A DNA stretch of 64,000 nt, taken from positions 1,449,504-1,513,503 of the forward strand of contig CAWINY010000007.1 of NCBI GenBank assembly GCA_963837635.1. The letters run 5' to 3'. The notes beneath the pieces were generated by a model. It saw only the letters and a program-made list of their open reading frames with translations. It had not been told where the DNA came from and did no database searches. Of the stretch, positions 32,348 to 43,323 are shown in pieces. The position numbers and the translations under genes were made by a program. How positions within the stretch are numbered: the stretch's first letter is position 1; every line of letters starts with the position of its first letter. The DNA comes from CAWINY01 sp963837635 (GTDB lineage Bacteria > Acidobacteriota > Terriglobia > Terriglobales > Acidobacteriaceae).

Positions 32348-35300
32348 TTACGCGCCCATGGTGGCCGCGACGTGCTCGGTGAGAAAGGCTTCAATCACGT
32401 CCCCGACCTTGATGTCGCCGTAGTTCTGGATGCCGATGCCGCATTCCATGCCGTTGCGGACCTCGCTTGCATCGTCCTTGAAGCGGCGCAGCGAGGCAAT
32501 CTTGCCCTTGAAGACCACCACGTTGTCGCGCAGCAGACGAACCTCGGAGTCGCGCTTGAGGAGGCCGTCCTGCACGGAGCAGCCGGCGATCATGCCCACC
32601 TTGGGGATGCGGAAGGTCTCGCGGACCTCGGCGCGGCCCAGGTAGGTTTCCTTGATCACCGGTTCCAGCAGGCCGGTCATGGCGGCGAGGATCTCGGACT
32701 GCAACTCGTAGATGATCGAGTGCAGGCGGACGTCGACCTTCTCCTGGTCGGCCAGTTCCTGCGCTTTGCGCTCCGGCCGCACGTTGAAGCCGATGATGAT
32801 GGCGTTCGAGGCCGAAGCCAGCAGCACGTCGGTTTCGGTGATAGCGCCCACGCCAGTGTGGATGACCTTGATCTTGACCTTCTCGTTCGACATCTTGGTC
32901 AGCAGATCGTTGAGCACCTCCACCGAGCCCTGGACGTCGCCCTTCAGGATGACGTTCAGTTCCTTCTGGCCGGCGGTCTTCATGTCCTCGGCGAGCTTCT
33001 CGAGCGACACGCGCGAGGACTTAGCCAGCGTGGCTTCCCGCGTCTTCATCTCGCGGTAGTCGGCGATGTTGCGCGCCTTGTCGCGGTCGGTGACCGCGAC
33101 CAACTGGTCGCCTGCCTGGGGCAGTCCTTCCAGCCCGAGGATTTCCACCGGGGTAGCCGGCTTGGCTTCCTCAAGCGGGCCGCCGCGGTCATCGAACATG
33201 GCGCGCACGCGGCCAAAGACGTTGCCCACAACAAAGTAGTCTCCGGTGCGCAGCGTGCCCTGCTGGATGAGCACCGTGGCCACGGGGCCGCGGCCGCGAT
33301 CGAGCTTGGCTTCCAAGACCACGCCACTGGCGGAGCGGTCCGGATTGGCCTTGAGCTCCTGCAGGTCGGCGACCAGGCAGATCATTTCCATCATCAGATT
33401 CAGGTTCGTCTTCTGCTTGGCGGAAACGTCCACGAACACCGTGGTGCCGCCCCACGCCTCTGGCATCAGGCCACGATCGGCGAGCTGCTTCTTGACGCGG
33501 TCCGGGAGGGCATCGGGCTTATCGATCTTGTTGACCGCCACGATAATTGGCACATTGGCGGCGTGGGCGTGGTCGATGGCTTCGAGGGTTTGCGGCATCA
33601 CGCCGTCATCGGCCGCAACCACCAGAACGACGATGTCCGTCACCTTGGCGCCGCGGGCGCGCATGCGGGTAAAGGCTTCGTGGCCGGGCGTATCGAGGAA
33701 GACGATCTCGCGGCCGTACGCCGGCGAGTTCTGGTCGCTGATGCGCACCTTGTAGGCGCCGATGTGCTGGGTAATTCCGCCCGCTTCGCCTTCGGCCACA
33801 TTGGCGTGGCGGATGGAGTCCAGCAGCGTGGTCTTGCCGTGGTCGACGTGGCCCATGATGGTGACCACCGGCGGACGAGTCACGGCGCCGGTCCCGGTTT
33901 CGCCTTCCGCTTCGGTAGCGGCAGCCTCTTTCGCGGCCTGCTCTTCGAAGGTGACAACGCTGGTGCCAGCGCCAAACTGCCGCGCGATGTCGGTGGCCAG
34001 TTCCGCGTCGAGCGTCTGATTGATGGTGGCGAAGACGCCGCGAGCCAACAGGCGGGCGATCACGTCTTTGGCGCGCACCCCCACCATCTCAGCGAGGTCC
34101 TTCACGCTGACCCCTTCCGAAATGGTGATCTGGCGGGTGATGGGCAACGGTTCGTTGTTCATCGAAAGCCGCGGCGGGGGAACAAAGCCCTTCATCGGGC
34201 CTTCCTTCACGCCACGCGGCACATAGCGCTGACCTGGACGTCGCGCGGGCCCGCCTGGACGCTGCCCGGGACGGCCCATAGGCGCTCCCGGAGGAGGCGC
34301 TCCTGGACCAACTCCCATGGGGCGCGGCGGACCGCCGGTCCCCGCACGCGTGGGATGCATCGGCCGGCGCTCGCCCGGACGCAGAGGACGCGCCCCAGGC
34401 GCTCCCGGGGCGCCCGGGGAACGGCGCTGGAAAATTGGCTGCCCAGGAACGGGACGACCCGGCTGTGGGCGTCCAATCGCACTGGGTGCGACGGGAGGCC
34501 GCACTGGCTGGGGCGGAGCGGTATACACCGGGCGTGGACCCGTCTGCGGCATAATGACTCGCCGCGGCGGCGCGCCTGCCGGAGGCGTCGAAGGCTTCTG
34601 ACCGGCGGGCGGGTGAGCGTGCGCCGGCTTGGCGGCGTGATGAGTTGCTGGGCTCACCGGTGGCTTCGAAACAGGCGCCACGGGCGGCGCAGCAGGAGTA
34701 ATCACTGACGTTTTTACCTCGGGTACCGCAGGAACAGGAGTTTCCACCGGAGTCGGGGGCGCGGACGCCGCGGCTTCGACCCTGGGTTCTTCCAAATGCG
34801 CCTCGCGTTTTGCAGCGGGCAGAACCATCGCTTCCGGCTGGACTGCAGCGGGTGCCTGGGGCGCTTGGGCCGCCTGCGCGGGGACCTCGGGTTGCGGCGC
34901 CGGCGGCTCGCCCGCGGGTGCCAAAGGCTTTGCCGTTCCCGCAGTATGCGACACGGGGCTTGCTGCCGGCTCTTCCGGCTTTATGGGTGGAACCACGATC
35001 GGCGGCGCTTGGCGCGGCTGCGGGACGATCAAGCGCGGCGGCGCGGCTGGCTGCGGCGGAGCAGCCGTCTCCGGTTTGGCTGCCGGCGGAGTGGCAACCG
35101 GCTTGGCCGGCGGCGCAGCCACGGCGCGCGGCGGCGCGGCACTCGGCGGCGGAACTGGCGGACGTGGCGGGGTGGCGGGTTGCTGCTGCCGCTCGGTAAG
35201 GGCCTTCAGGACGTCGCCGGGCTTGGAGATGTGCGACAGGTCAATCTTGGTGCGGATCTCATCGCCTTCGCGGGCCTGGCGTCTGGCAGCAGCTGATTCG

Positions 35301-35473
35301 CCGTCCCGGTTCGCTAGGACAAACTGCCGTACCCGTTCGGCCTCGTCGACCTCGATTGAGCTGGAATGGGTCTTCTTCTCGGTTACACCAACTTTAGGGA
35401 GAACCTCGAGGATGGCCCTGCTCTTGACCTCCAGTTCCCTCGCCAAGTCGTTGATTCTAATCTTTTGCTGCAT
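32348..35473 (-). CDS. infB: Translation initiation factor IF-2
   Basis: 1041 residues. IF-2 brings fMet-tRNA to the 30S subunit and promotes subunit joining with GTP. The start MQQKIRINDLARELEVKSRA is the IF2-N domain. A very long Pro/Ala-rich linker (about residues 95-440) follows. The second IF2-N segment (ISEGVSVKDLAEMVGVRAKD) and the GTPase with GHVDHGKTTLLDSI (G1), DTPGHEAFTRMRARG (G3) and VAVNKIDKP (G4) come next, then domains II-IV ending GMECGIGIQNYGDIKVGDVI. The N-terminal linker makes it long, as in other Acidobacteria and Myxococcota. Downstream of nusA in the usual order. Confidence 0.95.
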   Translation of the reverse strand: MQQKIRINDLARELEVKSRAILEVLPKVGVTEKKTHSSSIEVDEAERVRQFVLANRDGESAAARRQAREGDEIRTKIDLSHISKPGDVLKALTERQQQPATPPRPPVPPPSAAPPRAVAAPPAKPVATPPAAKPETAAPPQPAAPPRLIVPQPRQAPPIVVPPIKPEEPAASPVSHTAGTAKPLAPAGEPPAPQPEVPAQAAQAPQAPAAVQPEAMVLPAAKREAHLEEPRVEAAASAPPTPVETPVPAVPEVKTSVITPAAPPVAPVSKPPVSPATHHAAKPAHAHPPAGQKPSTPPAGAPPRRVIMPQTGPRPVYTAPPQPVRPPVAPSAIGRPQPGRPVPGQPIFQRRSPGAPGAPGARPLRPGERRPMHPTRAGTGGPPRPMGVGPGAPPPGAPMGRPGQRPGGPARRPGQRYVPRGVKEGPMKGFVPPPRLSMNNEPLPITRQITISEGVSVKDLAEMVGVRAKDVIARLLARGVFATINQTLDAELATDIARQFGAGTSVVTFEEQAAKEAAATEAEGETGTGAVTRPPVVTIMGHVDHGKTTLLDSIRHANVAEGEAGGITQHIGAYKVRISDQNSPAYGREIVFLDTPGHEAFTRMRARGAKVTDIVVLVVAADDGVMPQTLEAIDHAHAANVPIIVAVNKIDKPDALPDRVKKQLADRGLMPEAWGGTTVFVDVSAKQKTNLNLMMEMICLVADLQELKANPDRSASGVVLEAKLDRGRGPVATVLIQQGTLRTGDYFVVGNVFGRVRAMFDDRGGPLEEAKPATPVEILGLEGLPQAGDQLVAVTDRDKARNIADYREMKTREATLAKSSRVSLEKLAEDMKTAGQKELNVILKGDVQGSVEVLNDLLTKMSNEKVKIKVIHTGVGAITETDVLLASASNAIIIGFNVRPERKAQELADQEKVDVRLHSIIYELQSEILAAMTGLLEPVIKETYLGRAEVRETFRIPKVGMIAGCSVQDGLLKRDSEVRLLRDNVVVFKGKIASLRRFKDDASEVRNGMECGIGIQNYGDIKVGDVIEAFLTEHVAATMGA

Positions 35474-35615
35474 CCGCCTCTTTTCGTTCCTCCGAATTTC
35501 CGCTAGACGTTCATTATCAACCTCACGGGTTCGGTGTGAAAACCGTTCTGAATTTCAAGTTTCGAGTTTCCAGGTTTTTCGAGAAAAGCTTTTCGAGAAA
35601 AACCGAAACCCATTC

Positions 35616-35687
35616 GCCGCTGATTTGCGCTGATCGACGCTGATTCAAGAAATCCGAGATCAGCATTCATCAGCGCAAATCAGCGGC
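35616..35687. repeat. Intergenic inverted repeat between nusA and infB
   Basis: GCCGCTGATTTGCGCTGATC faces TCAGCGCAAATCAGCGGC, with internal CTGAT units. A second palindromic block (GGTTTTTCGAGAAAAGC ... GAGAAAAACC) lies at 35574-35605. Together they fill the place where ylxR usually stands. Confidence 0.8.
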
Positions 35688-35700
35688 TTCTTTACCCACT

Positions 35701-37278
35701 CTATGCGCTGCCCTTCTTTTCCGGATCGATCTGCTCTTCCTCCGGGTGCTGGCCGTGGGCCTCGACCTCTGCTTCATCCGCGTTGGGGGCGTCTTCGACG
35801 TTGTGCAAGAGAATGCCCTCCTGCGTCTGCCCGGTCTCCAACAGCTCCCGCTCTTCAGCAGCCAATTGCCCGGCGACTTCGTCCGACACAGCATTCCCGC
35901 TGGCGTCGCTTACGACCTCCGGTTCGCCGACCGGCATGTCTTCCGGGATCTGGTCGGTCGCGCTGGCCTCCGTGGCCAACTGCTCGGCAGGGGTTTCCCC
36001 TGAATCCAAGCTGGAGAAGTAATTATTGACCGCAATGCTGATTTTTTCCACTGTGTTCGGATCGATCCCCGGAATCGCCTCCAGCTGCTCCGGGGTCATA
36101 TCGGCGAGCGCCTCGACCGTAGTGATGCCCGCTTCGGTCAGGCGGCCCAGCACATCCTCCCCGAGATCCGGAATCTGCTCCAGGGGAGTAGAGGTGGTGC
36201 CCATCAGGCCCGACATTTGCTGCTCCACTTCCTGGCGCTTCTCTTCCTCGCTCTTGATGTCGATCTTCCAGCCCAGAAGCTTCGCCGCCAGACGCACGTT
36301 CTGGCCCTTCTTGCCAATCGCCAGCGAAAGCTGCGTGTCGTCCACGATTACTTCCAGGTGCTTATCGGCGGGGTCAACCACCGTGACACGCGAAACCTTG
36401 GCCGGTTGCAAAGCCTTCTCCGCAAAGGTGACGGGATCTTCGTGATACTCGATGATGTCGATCTTTTCGCCGCGCAGCTCGCGGATAATCGACTGCACGC
36501 GCATGCCCTTCATGCCCACGCAGGCGCCCACCGCATCCACGTCCTTGTCCCGCGACTGGACAGCGATCTTGGTGCGCTCGCCGGCTTCGCGGGCGATGGC
36601 GCGAATCGTCACGGTGCCGTCGTAGATCTCCGGCACCTCGGTCTGAAATAGATGCTGCACCAGCTCGGGGGCGGCACGGGAGACGATCACCTGTGGCCCC
36701 TTGGACGCCTTGTCCACGCGCTGAATGACCACCCGCACCCGTTCCCCAACCGCGAACGACTCCAGCCGGGACTGCTCCTTGCGCGGGCAGCGCGCTTCCG
36801 CCTTGCCTACCTCGAAAACCGCGTCCGGACCTTCCACGCGCTTGACCGTGGCATTGACAATCTCGCCAACCCGGCCGATGTACTCGTTGTAGACCGTGTC
36901 GCGTTCCGCCTCGCGGACCTTTTGGAAGATGACCTGTTTGGCCAGCTGCGCGGCGATACGTCCGAGCACGTCGGTCGCTTTCGGGATGCGCAGTTCGCCC
37001 CCGGCTTCCGCCGTGGGATCAAATTTGCGGGCGTCCTCCACCGTGATCTGCAGGTTGGGATCTTCTACCTGCGCCGGGGCTTCGACAATTTGCTTGACGG
37101 CAAAGGCGCGGATCTGCCCGGTCTCCTTGTCCAGCTGGGCGCGCAAGTCTTCCTGCGACTTGTAGTACTTGCGGGTGGCGACAACAATGGCGTCCTCGAC
37201 CGCGCTGACGACGATTTGCGGGTCGATGCCCTTCTCGCGGCTGATGGCGTCAATCGTGTTGTACAGCTCGCTTGCCAT
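35701..37278 (-). CDS. nusA: Transcription termination/antitermination factor NusA
   Basis: 525 residues from ATG 37278 (MASELYNTIDAISREKGIDP); the 14 extra codons upstream are translated repeat. Domains: NTD that binds RNA polymerase, S1 (VGEIVNATVKRVEGPDAVFE), KH1/KH2 (GACVGMKGMRVQSIIRELRG, LAIGKKGQNVRLAAKLLGWK) and a helix-hairpin-helix-rich end (LPDLGEDVLGRL-like, LEAIPGIDPNTVEKI). The acidic tail of about 110 residues (DEVAGQLAAEERELLETGQT) is longer than in E. coli. rimP precedes and infB follows, the standard cluster. Confidence 0.95.
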   Translation of the reverse strand: MASELYNTIDAISREKGIDPQIVVSAVEDAIVVATRKYYKSQEDLRAQLDKETGQIRAFAVKQIVEAPAQVEDPNLQITVEDARKFDPTAEAGGELRIPKATDVLGRIAAQLAKQVIFQKVREAERDTVYNEYIGRVGEIVNATVKRVEGPDAVFEVGKAEARCPRKEQSRLESFAVGERVRVVIQRVDKASKGPQVIVSRAAPELVQHLFQTEVPEIYDGTVTIRAIAREAGERTKIAVQSRDKDVDAVGACVGMKGMRVQSIIRELRGEKIDIIEYHEDPVTFAEKALQPAKVSRVTVVDPADKHLEVIVDDTQLSLAIGKKGQNVRLAAKLLGWKIDIKSEEEKRQEVEQQMSGLMGTTSTPLEQIPDLGEDVLGRLTEAGITTVEALADMTPEQLEAIPGIDPNTVEKISIAVNNYFSSLDSGETPAEQLATEASATDQIPEDMPVGEPEVVSDASGNAVSDEVAGQLAAEERELLETGQTQEGILLHNVEDAPNADEAEVEAHGQHPEEEQIDPEKKGSA

Positions 37279-37293
37279 GTTCTTACTTTCTCT

Positions 37294-37362
37294 CTTTCGT
37301 TTTCCGTTTTCCGTTCTCACTCGCGAAGCGGAGAAACGAAAAACGGAGAACGGAAAACGAAA
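37294..37362. repeat. Inverted repeat between rimP and nusA
   Basis: TTTCGTTTTCCGTTTTCCGT faces ACGGAGAACGGAAAACGAAA. It touches the rimP stop and forces a long frame extension in front of nusA. Confidence 0.8.
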
Positions 37363-37836
37363 TTACTTGAACTCCGGAACCAAGTTGGCTCTCTCGACGT
37401 TGTCGAGCGCAATTTCCAGCTTCTCGGGCGGCTGGTTCTTTTTCCCCGCCAATTCCAGCATCAGGCGGCCCTCGCTCAGACCTTGCAGGCGGCCCTCGAA
37501 ATGGCGGCTGCCGCTCACCGGTTCCCGCGTAGTCAGCTTGACTGTGTTCCCGCTGAAGCGTTCGTAATCCGCCGGCCGGATGAGCTTGCGATCCAACCCC
37601 GGGGAAGAAACCTCCAGGGTGTAAGACCCGCACCGCACCGCATCCTCGACATCCAAAATGGTGCCCACTTCGCGGCTGACGTTCGCGCAATCCTGATGCG
37701 TGACGCCTTCCGGTTTATCGATAAAAATGCGCAGCAGACGCGCCTTACCCCCGCCCCGGAACTCCAAGTCCCAGAGCTGAACCCCATGCGCCTGTGCCAC
37801 GCGCTCGACAATCGGGCGAACTTTGTCCAGTTGCAT
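37363..37836 (-). CDS. rimP: Ribosome maturation factor RimP
   Basis: 157 residues from ATG 37836 (MQLDKVRPIVERVAQAHGVQ), the usual length; the frame runs 32 codons further up, through a hairpin (AAACGCGC/GCGCGTTT at about 37855-37877), and is not used. N-domain: WDLEFRGGGKARLLRIFIDK, DCANVSREVGTILDVEDAV and the conserved YTLEVSSPGLDRKL. A C-terminal SH3-like domain ends LDNVERANLVPEF. It assists 30S maturation. First gene of rimP-nusA-infB. Confidence 0.92.
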   Translation of the reverse strand: MQLDKVRPIVERVAQAHGVQLWDLEFRGGGKARLLRIFIDKPEGVTHQDCANVSREVGTILDVEDAVRCGSYTLEVSSPGLDRKLIRPADYERFSGNTVKLTTREPVSGSRHFEGRLQGLSEGRLMLELAGKKNQPPEKLEIALDNVERANLVPEFK

Positions 37837-38044
37837 TCGTCTGCCCCAAAACGCGCACAGCGCGTTTCGGGGACCCCGTGCAAATAAAAAGTGGGCTCGC
37901 GCCCACCGGTTTACTTCGCCGATATGACACAACCACTCAGCAGATCAGTATATGCGCATTTTCGGCACCCGGCAAGGCGAGGGTTCAACCCCTAACTCGC
38001 TCAGTTGATTGGATGATCGCGATCCGCACCGGGATGCAGCCAAG

Positions 38045-38085
38045 CCGCGGAAAAGCTAGTAGCGCCGGCGTCTCGCCGGCGGGTC
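38045..38085. repeat. Short GC-rich hairpin
   Basis: GCGCCGGCG and CGCCGGCG around TCT, in the 370-base gap between the divergent rimP and mltG genes. Nothing else but the AATTAC repeat was seen in this gap. Confidence 0.5.
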
Positions 38086-38151
38086 CATTGCGAGCGGGCC
38101 GGAGCTTCGCTTCGCGTAACCGCCTTTTGCAGTCGTGCGTGTCGGGGTGTT

Positions 38152-38190
38152 CAATTACCAAATTAGAGATTACCCAATTACCAAATTCTC
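38152..38190. repeat. AATTAC-type repeat before mltG
   Basis: CAATTACCAAATTAGAGATT and CCCAATTACCAAATTC in tandem. The mltG start lies about 20 bases downstream, so the repeat occupies promoter position. Confidence 0.7.
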
Positions 38191-38211
38191 CCCATCATCT
38201 AAACTGTTCGC

Positions 38212-39195
38212 TTGCGCGCATTATTCAAACTGTTCCTCCTGCTGGTGACGGCTGCGGGCTTGTGGCTGGCTTATGGGCTCGCGTTGCCCGCCTCCCCCGC
38301 CCAGGAATTCGTGTTGCTGTACCCCGGCTGGTCCACCCGTCACATCGCGCTCGAACTGCAGAATCGCGGGGTGATCCGCGACTGGCGTGCCTTCCTGCTC
38401 TACCACTACCTGGCCCACCCGCGCTCACTCAAGGCCGGCGAATACCGCTTCGAGCAGGCCGCCAATGCCGTGGCGGTGCACGAGCGCTTGGCGCGCGGCG
38501 ACATCTACGTGCACACAGTCGTCGTCCCGGAAGGCTTCAACATCTTCGACGTGGCAGACGCGGTGCAGGCCGCCGGCTTGGGCTCGCGCGAGGACTTCCT
38601 CAAGATCGCCGAGTCACCCCGCATGGTGTCCGATGTCGATCCCCAGGCTCGCTCGCTGGAAGGTTATCTGTTCCCGGACACCTATGGATTCACCCGCACC
38701 CAGAGCATGACGGACATGGTTGAGACCATGGTGAAGCGCTTCCGGCAATCGGCGCGCCCGCTCGGTCTGCTTGAGCACGGAGTGGACCTGCACCGGATCG
38801 TAACCCTGGCCAGTATCGTCGAGAAAGAGACAGCCGCCCCCGAGGAGCGGCCTACCGTGGCCGGGGTATACGTGAACCGGCTCGATCACAACATGGCGCT
38901 GGACGCGGACCCGAGCGTGATTTATGCGGCCCTGCTGGCGCAGCGGTACGACGGCATCATCCATCAGTCGGACCTGCAACTCGATTCCCCGTTCAACACC
39001 TACAAGTACCCCGGGCTGCCTCCGGGCCCCATCGCTAATCCCGGCCGCGCCTCACTGGAGGCGGCGCTGCATCCGGCGGCCAACGATTTCTTGTATTTTG
39101 TCGCCGACGCCAGCGGCAACGGACACCATCGCTTCTCACGTACCCTGGAAGAGCAGTCGCGCAACGTGGCCGCCTACCGCCGCGCTCAGCATTGA
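38212..39195 (+). CDS. mltG: Endolytic murein transglycosylase MltG
   Basis: 327 residues from a TTG at 38212. A membrane anchor (about 5-25) is followed by a LysM-like region (GWSTRHIALELQNRGVIRDW, LKAGEYRFEQAANAVAVHER) and the YceG domain: VVVPEGFNIFDVADAVQAAG, LEGYLFPDTYGFTRTQSM, the catalytic Glu in TLASIVEKETAAPEERP, and TYKYPGLPPGPIANPGRASL. It cuts nascent glycan strands and sets their length. Length and motif order are normal. Confidence 0.92.
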   Translation: MRALFKLFLLLVTAAGLWLAYGLALPASPAQEFVLLYPGWSTRHIALELQNRGVIRDWRAFLLYHYLAHPRSLKAGEYRFEQAANAVAVHERLARGDIYVHTVVVPEGFNIFDVADAVQAAGLGSREDFLKIAESPRMVSDVDPQARSLEGYLFPDTYGFTRTQSMTDMVETMVKRFRQSARPLGLLEHGVDLHRIVTLASIVEKETAAPEERPTVAGVYVNRLDHNMALDADPSVIYAALLAQRYDGIIHQSDLQLDSPFNTYKYPGLPPGPIANPGRASLEAALHPAANDFLYFVADASGNGHHRFSRTLEEQSRNVAAYRRAQH

Positions 39196-39270
39196 GCGAT
39201 CCAGAACGGGAGATGCGCAATCTGCGTGCAAGCGGGGACGACAATCTTCGGGGTACGCGAGCTGCAGTTT

Positions 39271-39383
39271 AGCTGCTGATTCCCGCTGATTGACGCTGAT
39301 CTGAAGAACCAGGAAACGGGCCGCACATCGTTCTATGCGGTGTTTTCTGACAGATCAGAGTTGATCAGCGCAAATCAACAGCT
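39271..39383. repeat. Intergenic inverted repeat (GCTGATT family)
   Basis: AGCTGCTGATTCCCGCTGAT with TGACGCTGATCTGAAGAAC faces GTTGATCAGCGCAAATCAAC and AGCT. Same family as 35616-35687. Confidence 0.75.
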
Positions 39384-39491
39384 GATTCTCTTGTTCTTAG
39401 AGCGATCCAGAAGGGGCGACGTTAACAACAGAAGAACGAGCAACGGAAAACGCCGAATGGAAAGCCGGATTCCTGTAATCTAATTTTCTAC

Positions 39492-40427
39492 ATGAATCGG
39501 CTCGCAAGTTTCGTCGCCGCCGTGCTGCTGGCGTTCCTGCCGCTGACGGGATGCCTTTTCCGCACCCGTAAGGTCGAGATTCGCCCCAGCACCGCGCCAC
39601 TGTTGAGTGCGACTCAGCAGGATCTGATTGAACGCGCCAACCAGCAGGCGGCCCAGATCCAAACCCTCAACGCCACGGTGGATATCGCCCCGGCGGTCGG
39701 CGGCGAAAAAAAGGGCAAGGTCACCGAGTACCGGGAGATCAGCGGCTACATCCTGCTGCGCAAGCCGGCGATGCTGCGCATGATCGGGCTGTTTCCCATC
39801 GTGCGCACCCGGGCGTTTGACATGGTCAGCAACGGGAAGACGTTTGAGCTGTGGATCCCGGCCAAGAACAAGTTCTACCTGGGCCGCAACGACCTGGTTC
39901 CGCCCGGCAAAACAGGCCTGGAAACCCTGCGGCCCGATGTCATGTATGACGCGCTGCTGGTGGGGGGGATCGACGAAAACGACGAAATCGCCGTTCTCGA
40001 ACCAGGGGTTCAAACCCTTGTCGATGCCAACAGTCACAAGCCGGTGCACCAGGCCGACTACCGCCTGGACGTAATCGAGAAGGGGCCTCTGGGCTGGCGG
40101 CTGGGACGCAAGATCTTTTTCAGCCGCATCGACCTGCGAGTTGAGCGCCAGCTCATCTACGACCAGAAGGGCAACATTGCCACGGACGCCCATTACAGCC
40201 AGTACAAGAACTACAACGGCGTCAGTCTACCTTCGGTGATCGAGATCATTCGGCCACAGGAGGAGTACGACATCAAACTGACGGTCGTCAAACTGACGCT
40301 AAACCAGCCGCTCACCAACGAGCAGTTCGCCCTGGCACAACCGCCCAGCGCCCAAGTGATCCACCTGGACCAGCCGGGTGCGGTTGCTCAGGACGGCACT
40401 CAGGCTCCGCCTACGCCGAAAGAATAG
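39492..40427 (+). CDS. Lipoprotein, LolA/LolB-like (DUF4292 type)
   Basis: 311 residues. Signal MNRLASFVAAVLLAFLPLTG with lipobox LTGC (Cys about residue 21). The mature part starts with a helix (ATQQDLIERANQQAAQIQTL) and then alternating strands: NATVDIAPAVGG, YREISGYILLRKPAMLRMIG, FDMVSNGKTFELWIPAKNKF. The curved beta-sheet pattern and the wording S-G-Y-I-L-L-R-K-P resemble LolB or DUF4292 lipoproteins, which hold lipoproteins or lipids at the outer membrane. The last 40 residues are Pro/Gln-rich. Assignment by pattern only. Confidence 0.65.
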   Translation: MNRLASFVAAVLLAFLPLTGCLFRTRKVEIRPSTAPLLSATQQDLIERANQQAAQIQTLNATVDIAPAVGGEKKGKVTEYREISGYILLRKPAMLRMIGLFPIVRTRAFDMVSNGKTFELWIPAKNKFYLGRNDLVPPGKTGLETLRPDVMYDALLVGGIDENDEIAVLEPGVQTLVDANSHKPVHQADYRLDVIEKGPLGWRLGRKIFFSRIDLRVERQLIYDQKGNIATDAHYSQYKNYNGVSLPSVIEIIRPQEEYDIKLTVVKLTLNQPLTNEQFALAQPPSAQVIHLDQPGAVAQDGTQAPPTPKE

Positions 40428-40503
40428 ATCATCGCTACCAACGAAGTCCTCCGGTGACGACACCTCGCTAGAATCTCAGAAACCGGCACCAGGGAACTAT
40501 GCC

Positions 40504-42171
<1,668 letters not shown>

Positions 42172-42268
42172 CGATGCCTCGCGCTCCATTGGAATGTAGG
42201 GGGACGACCTGTGTGGAGGGGTTCATTTCCTATTATGCCTGAACCCGGGCGAGGTTGGGAACGGGCTT

Positions 42269-42327
42269 GTGTGGGGCGGGTCTGTGACCCGCCAAGATCT
42301 GGGACGGGTCGAAGACCCGTCCCACAC
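42269..42327. repeat. Double hairpin upstream of pyrG
   Basis: GGCGGGTCTGTGACCCGCC and GGGACGGGTCGAAGACCCGT then CCC. The outer TGTGGG/CCCACA also pair. Confidence 0.75.
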
Positions 42328-42403
42328 GTAACAATCCCACAAACCCTGGCAAGCTCACCTTTCCGGCATCTCCGCATCTATTAGGAGTAGCATCTCCTTT
42401 GCC

Positions 42404-43321
42404 ATGCGCAGCTCACGCCCACTGCTTCTCGTATTTCTGATCCTGCTCGGAGCCCTGTGCGCCTTGCAAGCCCAGATGGTCGACAAGCCCACCCGGCTCA
42501 TCCTGAAGGACGGCTCCTACCAGCCGGCGATGAAATACGAGATCACGAGCGACCGTGTCCGCTATCTCAGTGCCGAGCGCTACGACTGGGAGGAAATCCC
42601 GAAGGACCTGATCGACTGGCCTGCCACCGAAAAGTACGCCAAAGCAAGGGAGGGCGGGATTTCTGCCGAGGGCCGCGCCGCTGATGCCGAGGAGCAAGCC
42701 GAGCGCCAGGCTGAATTGGACAAGACTCCTCTGGTTTCGCCCGGCATCCGCCTGCCCGCCAGCGGCGGCGTCTGCCTGCTGGATGTCTACCACGACCAGC
42801 CCGAACTTGCGGAGATGGCGCAGAACAGCGGCGAGATCAACAAGAACATGGGCCGGAACATCCTGCGCGCCACCGTCAACCCGTTTGCCGGCAGCAAGCA
42901 ATCCATCGAGCTGAAGGGGCAGCACGCGCGCATCCAGTCGCATGTGCCCAATCCGTTTCTCTACGTCAATGTGGAGGGCGACGATCAGGCTCCTCCCAAT
43001 GGACCCCCGCTGGCAGCCCCGAAGGACCGCTTCCGCATCGTGCGCGCCGAGGGGAAGAAGGATTCGCGGGTGGTGGGCAATATCAAAATCGCGGTTTACG
43101 GCAAGGTCAGCCAGCAACAGAACTTGATTCCCACCACCGCCGAAACCATGACCGGCGGCTGGATCAAGCTGGTTCCCTTGCAACCGCTCGCGCCCGGCGA
43201 ATATGCCCTGGTGGAAATGCTCGGCCCCAAAGAGATGAACCTGTACGTGTGGGATTTTGGCGTTAACCCAAACTCGCCAGAGAACCCGGGCTCATGGAAG
43301 CCCGCAGCTGTTAGTCACTAA
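42404..43321 (+). CDS. Secreted protein of unknown function
   Basis: 305 residues. Signal peptide MRSSRPLLLVFLILLGALCA with cleavage near LQAQ. The mature protein begins with an SHD-like phrase KPTRLILKDGSYQPAMKYEI and RYDWEEIPKDLIDWPATEKY, then a helical charged stretch, then beta-rich sequence (GGVCLLDVYHDQPELAEMAQ, FRIVRAEGKKDSRVVGNIKI, GEYALVEMLGPKEMNLYVWD). It looks like a two-domain periplasmic protein found in Acidobacteria; no function known to me. Convergent with the his operon. Confidence 0.6.
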   Translation: MRSSRPLLLVFLILLGALCALQAQMVDKPTRLILKDGSYQPAMKYEITSDRVRYLSAERYDWEEIPKDLIDWPATEKYAKAREGGISAEGRAADAEEQAERQAELDKTPLVSPGIRLPASGGVCLLDVYHDQPELAEMAQNSGEINKNMGRNILRATVNPFAGSKQSIELKGQHARIQSHVPNPFLYVNVEGDDQAPPNGPPLAAPKDRFRIVRAEGKKDSRVVGNIKIAVYGKVSQQQNLIPTTAETMTGGWIKLVPLQPLAPGEYALVEMLGPKEMNLYVWDFGVNPNSPENPGSWKPAAVSH

Positions 43322-43323
43322 TG

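Noticed and set aside
32372..34708. A 778-residue plus-strand frame
   Set aside because: It lies wholly antisense to infB and exists because GC-rich third positions leave few stops; no family likeness.
36652..37887. A 411-residue plus-strand frame
   Set aside because: Antisense to nusA and rimP and interrupted by a translated repeat; not a gene.
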